Shown here one piece after another: positions 15,108-20,800 of a stretch of DNA of 20,800 nt (position 1 is the stretch's first letter; each line of letters opens with the position of its first letter). This stretch comes from JOPF136 sp035272605. GTDB taxonomy: Bacteria > Acidobacteriota > Terriglobia > Acidiferrales > UBA7541. Under the pieces are notes generated by a model. It did no database searches and was not told the DNA's origin. It was given only the letters and a program-made list of their open reading frames with translations. The stretch spans positions 1-20,800 of the forward strand of contig DATEQM010000014.1 of assembly GCA_035272605.1 (NCBI GenBank), read 5' to 3'. The position numbers were made by a program, and so were the translations under genes.

Positions 15108-16670
15108 CTACGCTACACGCCGCCCTTCCTTCGGCCTGCGGAACATTGCGGTGGCGCCGAATTCGCGCTCGAACAGGCCGGCCCGCTTCTGTGCCGCGGC
15201 CGCGGCCTGCGCCAGGTCGCCTTTGCCGGAGATGTCGATCTCCACGCGGCCGCCGTGATAGACGGCGCGAACCTCGCTCACCACCTGCTGGTGACCGGCA
15301 TCCAAGCCTTCGGCCAGCCGGAGCATGGAAGCGAGCAGGCGCACCTGGCGGCGCTGGTCGCGTGGGAGATCCCCGTAAGGCCGGTGATCCGGATCCGGCT
15401 CGGATTTATGGTTGTGGTAGCGGGCCAGGCAACCCACGATCTGCCGGGTCTCCTCCGGCAGGCCGGGGATTTCGCCGTAGCGCACCAGGTATTCGCTATG
15501 GCGGTGATGCCCGCGGTCGTTCACGACGCGCCCCACGTCGTGGAGAAGCGCGGCCAGGTCCAGGGCCAGCCGCGCGCTGCCATCCAATCCGTGCACCGGC
15601 CGGAGCTGGTCGAACAGGGAAAGCGAAAGCGCGGCCACGTGTTCGGCGTGGCGCTCGTCGAAAGCGTACTTCCGGGCAAACCACAGCACGCCCTGGCGCG
15701 CCCCTGCGGCGCGATCGTCGCGCGCCTTCGTAGCCCGCGGCGCGGCGGCAAATCGCGAGGCCACCAGCTCCAGCAGCGCGCCTTCCCGCACCCCCACACT
15801 CGGCACCAGCAGCGAGCGCAGGCCGAAAGCTTCGCTCGCCGTGTCCAGCACAACGGCGGCGATGCCGATGACTTCGGCGCGGTCCCGGCGGATGCGATAC
15901 CGGCGCATGCGGCGTTCCAGGTCGCGCCCGGCAATCTCGCCCAGGCGCCGCCGGAGCAGCCGCAGGTCCAGAACTTCCATGCCGGCGGCAGGCACGCCCG
16001 GAAAAATCTGCGCCAGCGCTTCCACGTTTCCGCCGCAGGCCACGGCGGGCCCGTGATTTCCCGCGGGCAGCCCACCGAGAGCGCGATGGATATGGTGGCG
16101 CACGACGTCGCGGATCAATTCGCTTTGCCCGGGAGTGATGCGGCCCTCGATCCCCAGCGTTTCCATCAGGCGCACCGTGCCCACGGGGAGATTCACGCTC
16201 TTGCGCACTTGTGCGCCGTGCATCAGATTCACTTCCAGGCTTCCGCCGCCCAGGTCCAGGATGACCCCGGGCTCGACTTTCCCGGCACACGCGGCCAGCA
16301 CGGCGGCGCGCACCAGCCCGGCCTCCTCCTGCCCGCTGATCACTTCCAGGCGGATGCCCGTCTTCCGCTCGATGCGCCGCAGCAGTTCGTGGCGGTTGCG
16401 CGCCTCGCGGCAGGCGCTGGTGGCCACGGCGCGCCAGGCTTCCACGCGGTACAGGTCCATCAGCCCGCGGAAGGCGCGGAAAGCTTTGACGGCGCGCTCG
16501 ATGGTTTCCTCGTCAATGTGCCGCCGGGTGAAGGCGCTGTGCCCCAGACGCACGGGAGCGCGTTCCGTGGCCAGCTCGTGAATCGCGGTGGGGGATTCGG
16601 CACGGGCGATGACCAGCCGAATGGCATTCGAGCCCGCGTCCATCGCCGCGATATGGATGGGAAATGGCAA
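15108..16670 (-). CDS. Ppx/GppA-family phosphatase with C-terminal HD domain
   Basis: A 520-residue exopolyphosphatase/guanosine pentaphosphate phosphatase-like protein. The ASKHA-fold catalytic half shows DAGSNAIRLVI (11-21), the acidic ISGQEEAGLV (111-120) with the likely catalytic Glu, and DLGGGSLEV (139-147). The C-terminal HD domain (about 335-470) has His341, the intact doublet HD at 377-378, GHH (387-389) and RYH (417-419). Members hydrolyse terminal phosphates of polyphosphate or pppGpp; which applies here cannot be decided. The start lies seven bases after the second kinase-like gene, so it is almost certainly the last gene of that operon. The ribosome site is weak, consistent with coupling. 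The HD half is clearly paralogous to that of the CHAD fusion protein at 991-2496. Confidence 0.9.
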   Translation of the reverse strand: MPFPIHIAAMDAGSNAIRLVIARAESPTAIHELATERAPVRLGHSAFTRRHIDEETIERAVKAFRAFRGLMDLYRVEAWRAVATSACREARNRHELLRRIERKTGIRLEVISGQEEAGLVRAAVLAACAGKVEPGVILDLGGGSLEVNLMHGAQVRKSVNLPVGTVRLMETLGIEGRITPGQSELIRDVVRHHIHRALGGLPAGNHGPAVACGGNVEALAQIFPGVPAAGMEVLDLRLLRRRLGEIAGRDLERRMRRYRIRRDRAEVIGIAAVVLDTASEAFGLRSLLVPSVGVREGALLELVASRFAAAPRATKARDDRAAGARQGVLWFARKYAFDERHAEHVAALSLSLFDQLRPVHGLDGSARLALDLAALLHDVGRVVNDRGHHRHSEYLVRYGEIPGLPEETRQIVGCLARYHNHKSEPDPDHRPYGDLPRDQRRQVRLLASMLRLAEGLDAGHQQVVSEVRAVYHGGRVEIDISGKGDLAQAAAAAQKRAGLFEREFGATAMFRRPKEGRRVA

Positions 16671-16677
16671 TTCCGGT

Positions 16678-17475
16678 TTAGCGCCACACCGGCGCGCGCG
16701 CCGAGGAAGGACGGAAGCGCGTGGAGCGGATGCCCAGTTGCGTGGCGATGCGCGCCCGCAAATCGCCGTTCACTTCGGCCACTGTGCGCTCCCCGTCCAC
16801 CTCGATAAAGCGGTGGCGCCGGGCCAAAACTTCGAACTCCTTCTTCACCATGCCCTGATAGCGGATAAAGGATTTGTACAGGTCGGAAGAAAGGGACATG
16901 TCGCGCCCGGCCTCCCAGTAGGAAATCGCGTGCGATTTCTTGAATTCGCGCTCGAAGGCCGCCTCCGGGCGCACGTTCAGCCAAAACGTGATGTCGGGGC
17001 GCAGCGCCATTTCATACAGGCCGTGCAGGTATTCGCGGTCAATCCCGCGCACCACCGCGCGCGCGATCAGCGTGAAGATGTAGCGATCCGCCAGCACGAT
17101 CATGCCGGAGCGCAGCGCCGGCACGATGCGGTGCTCGAGCTGATCGTAGAAGTCCGTGGCATACATGAGCGCCAGCGTCATGCGGGTCACCGCGTTGTTC
17201 GCCAGCAGGTCGTCAATGTCCTCGGCCACCAGATAGGACCGCCGCAGGCCCATGGTCTGCACGGCAAAACCCTCGGACTCCAGCCATTCGGTGAGCAGGG
17301 CGATCTGCGTTGAGCGGCCCGAGCCGTCGCTGCCTTCCAGCACGATCAGCGAGCCGGCCAGTTCTTCCTCGTGGAAACCGGGCAGCTCGGCCCCGAAGAA
17401 CCGCGGGAGCGGCTTCCCTTCCCCGTTCCGGCCTTTCGAACCGCGCACTCCGGCCGCCTTGTGCGCGCGGCTCAC
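16678..17475 (-). CDS. Thymidylate-kinase-like P-loop protein with Walker A Lys replaced by Arg
   Basis: A 265-residue P-loop kinase-fold protein of the dTMP-kinase-like group. The Walker A motif is GSDGSGRST (48-56), with Arg54 in place of the normally essential Lys. LADRY (128-132) is kept, as is the EAG-x-D...SF...QGM block (189-209) shared with its upstream paralogue. The start is GTG at 17475, chosen because it forms a GTGA four-base overlap with the upstream stop, has AGGAAG nearby, and precedes the conserved fold by about 40 residues. The open frame extends to 18021, but that part is a shadow of the neighbour. It may be a catalytically weakened or regulatory partner of the upstream kinase. 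True thymidylate kinase function is doubtful. Confidence 0.82.
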   Translation of the reverse strand: MSRAHKAAGVRGSKGRNGEGKPLPRFFGAELPGFHEEELAGSLIVLEGSDGSGRSTQIALLTEWLESEGFAVQTMGLRRSYLVAEDIDDLLANNAVTRMTLALMYATDFYDQLEHRIVPALRSGMIVLADRYIFTLIARAVVRGIDREYLHGLYEMALRPDITFWLNVRPEAAFEREFKKSHAISYWEAGRDMSLSSDLYKSFIRYQGMVKKEFEVLARRHRFIEVDGERTVAEVNGDLRARIATQLGIRSTRFRPSSARAPVWR

Positions 17476-18242
17476 GGCTTCTTCCTCGGTCGGAAGCGTT
17501 CCAGGTCCACCCGCTCCGCGGCGATTTCCCGCATTTTCCGCTGCAGCCGGTTCACTTTGAGCGTGCCGTCCATCACCACGAAGTTGTCCGATTCGATCAT
17601 GCGGTCGTACTGGTCCATGATCATGCCCTGGAAAATGCGGAAGCTCTCCGCGCGATCGAACGACAGGCCCAGGTCCATCCCCGCCTCGTAGTATTTCAGC
17701 TTCGGCCGGCCGCTCAGGATGCGGTTCACCGCCACTTCCAGCGGCGCGCGAAAATAGAACGTGACGTCGGGAACGGGAGCGAAGCGGTACAGGTTGCGCA
17801 GCCACTCGTACGAGCAGCCCCGCGCCGAATCGCGCGCAAAGGCGGTGTAGACGTAGCGATCCGCCAGCACCAGGTACCCGCTGTGCAACAGGGGGAGGAT
17901 TTGCCGCTCGCAGCGGTCCGCGAAATCCGCGGCGTGCAGCAGCGAAAAGGTCACCGGCGTCAGCAGCCGCCGCTGCTTGCCGCGCTTCGTGGCCGACTTC
18001 ACCAGTTCCGAGGAATTCCATTCCGTGAAGTGCAGCCGGTAGCCGTTGATTTCCAGCCAGCGCTTCAGCAGATAGAGCTGCGTACTTTTCCCCGACCCGT
18101 CAATTCCTTCCACCACCACCAGGGCGCCGGGATAGGGACGTGCCCCGTCCTTCTTGGTCGCGCCGGCGGGGCGCTCCACGGGCTCGGATTCCAACTCTTC
18201 TGCTGCGACCTGCGGATTCACCAGTTCGTCGAGCGCCTTCAT
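17472..18242 (-). CDS. Thymidylate-kinase-like P-loop kinase (first of a pair)
   Basis: A 256-residue P-loop kinase of the dTMP-kinase-like group with an intact Walker A, GIDGSGKST (46-54, Lys52), and LADRY (126-130). After DRY the sequence is VYTAFARDSARG rather than the usual S..AYQ of thymidylate kinases, and the C-terminal part carries EAG-x-D (186-190), ...SF...QGM (200-207), shared with its neighbour. The substrate may thus differ from dTMP; polyphosphate kinase 2 enzymes have a related fold, but their motifs are not seen. ATG at 18242 is preferred over GTG at 18251 because AGGG lies ten bases upstream. The acidic leader of about 38 residues is unconserved-looking. It overlaps the next gene by four bases. 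Confidence 0.82.
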   Translation of the reverse strand: MKALDELVNPQVAAEELESEPVERPAGATKKDGARPYPGALVVVEGIDGSGKSTQLYLLKRWLEINGYRLHFTEWNSSELVKSATKRGKQRRLLTPVTFSLLHAADFADRCERQILPLLHSGYLVLADRYVYTAFARDSARGCSYEWLRNLYRFAPVPDVTFYFRAPLEVAVNRILSGRPKLKYYEAGMDLGLSFDRAESFRIFQGMIMDQYDRMIESDNFVVMDGTLKVNRLQRKMREIAAERVDLERFRPRKKP

Positions 18243-18330
18243 CTGCGGCACACCCTATCAAAGGAAGATGAACAGATGGTTACAACGGAGCGCGGGCGTT
18301 CCCTGTTGTTGCCAATCCCGCACCTCGGCC

Positions 18331-18336
18331 AGTATA
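18331..18336 (-). promoter_or_regulatory. Candidate -10 box of the kinase/Ppx operon
   Basis: TATACT on the - strand, 88 bases upstream of the ATG at 18242. No convincing -35 is seen. The rest of the 202-base gap to the MCE gene holds nothing else I can support. Confidence 0.35.
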
Positions 18337-18444
18337 GCTCAGTTCCGCGCAGGGAATCGCCTTCAGCCCGCGTTCGCCAGGATCCGCACCGCAGCCCTGC
18401 GCGCCCGGTGCGCCGACATCGCTTTTTTCACGGCGATCGCCGCA

Positions 18445-19533
18445 TCAAAAGATGGACAGCTTGATGCGCAGATATTTCTTCGGGTCTTTGCGGATATCGG
18501 CGATCAGCAGCCGCAGCTCGGCGGAGAGGCTGGTCAGGTTGTCGTAGAGATGCGGGTCGTCGAGGGCTTTGGGAATGCTGCCGCTGCCCTTGGTCAGTTT
18601 GTCGGTCACCTCTTTGAGGCTCTCTGCGGAGTCGCGCAGGTTATCGTAGAGCTTCTCGTCGGTGGTGAGCTTGCCGAAAGTGCCCTTGCCCGCGCGCACG
18701 TCGGTGATAAACGCGTTGGCCTTGTCTACGAACTCCTTGGCACTCTGATAGAGAGAGGGATCGTAGACGAGTTTTCCGAGAGTCCCTTTCTGTTCCTGGA
18801 TTTCGGACAGCACTTGGTCGATGCGGTCGGCCATGGAGTTGAGCCGCTGGTACATTTCGTCGCTGGCCAGGAGTTTGCCCAGCGAGTTATTTCCGGCCTG
18901 GGTTCGCTCCAGTAGCTGGTCAAGGCGGGTGGCGCTGGCATTCAGGTGGTTGTAGAGCTGTTCGTCGGTCATCAATTTCCCCAGCGAACCCTGGCCCTTG
19001 CGCAGGCCGGCGATCAGGGACTGCACGTCTTTCGCCAGCGTGCCGAGATTTTCCACCAGGTCGGCCCCGCGCTCCACCACGTCCTTCATGGCCACTTCTT
19101 CTTCGCCGGGCACCTCGCCCTGCGGGGGGATGGAGCTGCCGGAATAGCCCCGCGTAATGTTCACATAGCGGTTGCCGAGGAAGCCTTCGGTCACCAGGCT
19201 GGCGCGCGACTCGGTGGTGATGTTGTCCTTGAATCGCCGGTCCACGCGCATGATCACTTCCACGTTGCGCTTCCGGTCCACCTTCCCGCCGGGGGCCGCA
19301 GGAGGGGCCACGTGGATCCCGTCCACGTTGCCGACCTCAACGCCGTCCAGGCGCACGGGAGCGCCCAGGGTGAGACCCTCGACTTCCGGCAGGAAGGTCC
19401 GCAACTGATACTTGGCGCGCAAGATTCCCGCCCCGGTGACGTAGAGAATCGCCACCATGATCAGGAACAGCCCGACCAGGGTGAGAAGGCCCACCCGCAG
19501 TTGCGCCCAGGTGACTTGCTTGCGTTGTGGCAT
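18445..19533 (-). CDS. MCE-domain (MlaD-like) lipid transport protein with 34-residue tail repeats
   Basis: A 362-residue inner-membrane-anchored MCE protein, the periplasmic substrate-binding part of Mla-type phospholipid ABC transporters. One N-terminal membrane helix (about residues 12-35) is followed by an MCE domain (about 40-130) with VEGLTLGAPVRLDGVEVGNV (51-70) and LVTEGFLGNRYVNI (113-126). The tail consists of five repeats with an exact 34-residue step; the GK (or PK) pair falls at 185, 219, 253, 287 and 321, followed by KL..D..LY..L. The tail probably forms a helical extension. GGAGG before the ATG supports the start. The gene is 47 bases downstream of the MlaF-like ATPase gene, presumably one operon. 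Confidence 0.9.
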   Translation of the reverse strand: MPQRKQVTWAQLRVGLLTLVGLFLIMVAILYVTGAGILRAKYQLRTFLPEVEGLTLGAPVRLDGVEVGNVDGIHVAPPAAPGGKVDRKRNVEVIMRVDRRFKDNITTESRASLVTEGFLGNRYVNITRGYSGSSIPPQGEVPGEEEVAMKDVVERGADLVENLGTLAKDVQSLIAGLRKGQGSLGKLMTDEQLYNHLNASATRLDQLLERTQAGNNSLGKLLASDEMYQRLNSMADRIDQVLSEIQEQKGTLGKLVYDPSLYQSAKEFVDKANAFITDVRAGKGTFGKLTTDEKLYDNLRDSAESLKEVTDKLTKGSGSIPKALDDPHLYDNLTSLSAELRLLIADIRKDPKKYLRIKLSIF

Positions 19534-19580
19534 CCCGTCCCTCCTCCGGAAATACTACCCACACGGCAAATGGGATTCTG

Positions 19581-20426
19581 TCACACAAGGAAGCGTTGCA
19601 GATAGGTGTCCTTGGAACCGGCCACCTGCTCCTGATCTCCCTCGAAGTAGACCTTTCCCTGGCGCAGAAACAGAAACCGGGTCTGCGGCCGTTCCCCGGC
19701 CGGGGGGCCGGCGGAAGCGTCAGCGCCAGGCTGTCCGTTTCCGGAGACGTGCACCACCGCGTTGCTCTCCGGGGCGAACCGGTAATTGGCCAGCGCAAAG
19801 GCATCCTGGATGCGCTGCGTGGCCACCAGCGAGGTGACCCCGTACACGTCCCGCAGGCGCAGGATCAGCGTGATGATCGTCTGCGAGGTGACCGGGTCGA
19901 GTCCGGCCGTGGGCGAATCGTAGAGCACGATGGGCGGGTGCGTGATCAGCGCGCGCGCGATGGAGATGCGCCGGCGCATCCCTCCGGAAAGTTCGCCGGG
20001 CAGTTTCTCCCGCGCGTCCTGCATTTCCACGAAACGCAGTGACTCGTCCACGCGCGCTTCGATCTCGTCTGCGTCCGCGCCTTCTTCCCGCAGGCGGTAG
20101 GCTACGTTGTCCGCGACGCTCAGCGAATCAAACAGTGCGCCCTCCTGGAACACGAAGCCCAACTGCCGCCGGAAGGGCAGCAGATCCGTCTCGGACATTG
20201 CCGTCACATCTCTGCCCAGCACCTGGACGCGGCCGGCGTCGGGCCGCATCAGTCCCGCCACCATTTTCAGCAGCAGCGTTTTCCCCGAGCCCGTTTCGCC
20301 GAGCAGGGCCAGGGTCTCGCGCGGGGCGACGGCAAACGATACCCCGTGGAGCACCTCCCGCTCATCGAACGCGATGCGGACATCTTCCAGGGCGATGGAG
20401 GGAGTTTCCAGGGGTGCGACACTCAT
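19581..20426 (-). CDS. MlaF-like ABC transporter ATPase with altered catalytic residues
   Basis: A 281-residue ABC ATPase of the Mla/Ttg2A type, predicted to energise lipid transport with an MlaE permease and the MCE protein encoded just downstream. Walker A is GETGSGKT (43-50), the Q-loop FVFQEG is at 91-96 and the signature LSGGMRRR at 146-153. Two catalytic positions differ from the norm: Walker B reads LYDSPTAGLDP with Ser171 where the catalytic Glu is expected, and the switch region reads VATQRIQDAF with Gln204 in place of His. A Gly/Ala/Pro-rich insert (about 220-243) precedes the C-terminal RFLFLRQGKVYFEG. ATG at 20426 is preferred over TTG at 20447. Perfect TATAAT lies 40 bases upstream. 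No permease gene is within the window. Confidence 0.88.
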   Translation of the reverse strand: MSVAPLETPSIALEDVRIAFDEREVLHGVSFAVAPRETLALLGETGSGKTLLLKMVAGLMRPDAGRVQVLGRDVTAMSETDLLPFRRQLGFVFQEGALFDSLSVADNVAYRLREEGADADEIEARVDESLRFVEMQDAREKLPGELSGGMRRRISIARALITHPPIVLYDSPTAGLDPVTSQTIITLILRLRDVYGVTSLVATQRIQDAFALANYRFAPESNAVVHVSGNGQPGADASAGPPAGERPQTRFLFLRQGKVYFEGDQEQVAGSKDTYLQRFLV

Positions 20427-20466
20427 GCGGAAGCGGCGGCGACGCAAGGGCGTGGCCGCCGCAATG

Positions 20467-20472
20467 ATTATA
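20467..20472 (-). promoter_or_regulatory. -10 box of the MlaF/MCE operon
   Basis: Perfect TATAAT on the - strand, about 40 bases upstream of the ATG at 20426. TTCTGA at 20495-20490 with 17-base spacing, or CTGACC with 15, could serve as a weak -35. It lies between the gene and REP copy E, so the operon seems to start here instead of in an upstream permease gene. Confidence 0.6.
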
Positions 20473-20498
20473 GGGGCAAAACGCCGCGGTCAGAAGCA

Positions 20499-20522
20499 GT
20501 AGCGCGGCCTTTTAGGCTGCGC
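20499..20522 (+). repeat. REP-like palindrome, short-stem type (copy E)
   Basis: GTAG head at 20499-20502, left arm GCGCGGCC (20502-20509), loop TTTTA (20510-20514), right arm GGCTGCGC (20515-20522). Eight pairs with the same fifth-position G-T wobble. Compared with copy C, the seventh stem pair is switched from G-C to C-G on both sides. Confidence 0.8.
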
Positions 20523-20546
20523 TCCCCTCCCGAATCGAACTCTGCC

Positions 20547-20573
20547 GCGCCACAGCCTGAAATCTCGTGCTAC
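20547..20573 (-). repeat. Degenerate inverted REP-like element
   Basis: Read on the - strand, GTAG (20573-20570) is followed by a diverged left arm, then TTTCAGGCTG (20562-20553) identical to the loop and right arm of copy F, and ends with GCGC at 20550-20547. It lies in opposite orientation between copies E and F, giving a BIME-like arrangement. The left arm pairs poorly. Confidence 0.5.
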
Positions 20574-20583
20574 GCTGCACCCA

Positions 20584-20607
20584 GTAGCGCGGCCTTTCAG
20601 GCTGCGC
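20584..20607 (+). repeat. REP-like palindrome, short-stem type (copy F)
   Basis: GTAG head at 20584-20587, left arm GCGCGGCC (20587-20594), loop TTTCA (20595-20599), right arm GGCTGCGC (20600-20607). It ends 18 bases before the transposase ATG at 20626 and is nearly identical to copy E. Confidence 0.8.
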
Positions 20608-20625
20608 CTTCATGCCCGCTCGGCC

Positions 20626-20800
20626 ATGACGTACTACGCGCGCCACCTCCCCCACTGGGACCCCGACGGCAAGACTCTCTTCGTCACCTGGCGTCTCTTC
20701 GGCTCTCTCCCCCCAGCAGTCCTAAGCAAGTACACGGATCTCAATCGCACCGCGCCAGGAAAAGCATTCGCCGAAATTGATCGATTCCTGGATCGCGTCA
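20626..20800 (+). CDS. REP-associated tyrosine transposase (RAYT), N-terminal part, truncated by window end
   Basis: The frame is open from ATG at 20626 to the window end (58 codons). It begins MTYYARHLPHWDPDG and continues KTLFVTWRLFGSLPP, which matches the N-terminus of IS200/Y1-type REP-associated transposases: the first beta strand with FVTWRL and the GSLP turn. The catalytic HUH motif and the tyrosine would lie beyond the window, so activity cannot be judged. RAYTs are single-copy domesticated relatives of IS200/IS605 transposases that bind and cleave GTAG-headed REP hairpins. Here two direct copies and one inverted copy lie immediately upstream, as expected. An upstream ATG at 20612 meets a stop after five codons. 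Confidence 0.72.
   Translation, partial: MTYYARHLPHWDPDGKTLFVTWRLFGSLPPAVLSKYTDLNRTAPGKAFAEIDRFLDRV

Noticed and set aside
15045..16808. 587-codon + strand frame opposite the Ppx/GppA gene
   Set aside because: Antisense shadow; the - strand frame has all Ppx/GppA and HD motifs.
17476..18021. N-terminal extension of the second kinase-like gene to 18021
   Set aside because: The added residues are a frame-shifted shadow of the first kinase gene; the GTGA overlap start at 17475 fits better.
18351..18376. CTTCAGCCCGCG segment resembling part of a REP loop and arm
   Set aside because: No GTAG head and no matching left arm.
18366..18434. Tiny - strand frame beginning GTG AAA AAA GCG, about 22 codons, rich in Arg and Ala
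   Set aside because: Too short, no ribosome site and no recognisable family; likely random.
18431..18442. Perfect 12-base palindrome CGGCGATCGCCG just after the MCE stop
   Set aside because: There is no loop and no T-run on the transcribed side, so it is not a credible terminator; probably chance in G+C-rich sequence.

Overview
The window is a gene-dense, G+C-rich bacterial chromosome segment. It carries a diderm gene set: an RND pump with an outer-membrane channel, Mla/MCE-type lipid-transport genes and two N-terminally exported proteins. The gene content, the look of the MlaF/MCE pair and the N-terminus of the transposase at the right edge suggest an uncultured Acidobacteriota (Terriglobia-like) genome. 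That assignment is inference; no rRNA or marker gene is present. No tRNA, rRNA or CRISPR array was seen.

Layout, left to right. (1) 1-2.5 kb, + strand: the tail of an unidentified gene ending in a REP-like element, a DUF72/YecE protein, then a CHAD-domain protein fused to an HD-like domain with its own sigma70-type promoter. (2) 2.6-5.7 kb: a divergent pair of exported proteins, a thioredoxin-like DUF255/YyaL-family protein (-) and an alpha/beta hydrolase (+). (3) 5.7-12.1 kb, + strand: a 352-base leader with a palindrome, then a complete tripartite RND efflux operon (membrane fusion protein, inner-membrane pump, NodT-type outer-membrane lipoprotein). (4) 12.2-14.4 kb: a conserved cytosolic orphan (-) and a small HExxH metallopeptidase-like protein (+), with a REP element between them. 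(5) 14.4-18.2 kb, - strand: SixA-type phosphohistidine phosphatase, Ppx/GppA phosphatase with HD domain, and two translationally coupled thymidylate-kinase-like paralogues. (6) 18.4-20.4 kb, - strand: an MlaF-like ATPase and an MCE (MlaD-like) protein, without a permease inside the window. (7) 20.5-20.8 kb: a cluster of three REP-like palindromes directly upstream of the start of a REP-associated tyrosine transposase (RAYT) that runs off the end.

Main points of interest. A GTAG-headed REP family (five clear copies plus one inverted degenerate copy) shows stem covariation and surrounds a RAYT start, so this looks like a REP/RAYT system. Several enzymes carry non-canonical key residues: Walker A Lys-to-Arg in one TMK paralogue, HD-to-HN in the CHAD fusion, and loss of both the Walker B Glu and the switch His in the MlaF-like ATPase. 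The MCE protein carries five tail repeats with an exact 34-residue period. CHAD, Ppx/GppA, SixA and the TMK-fold kinases together suggest a polyphosphate or phosphate theme, but no Ppk gene lies in the window.
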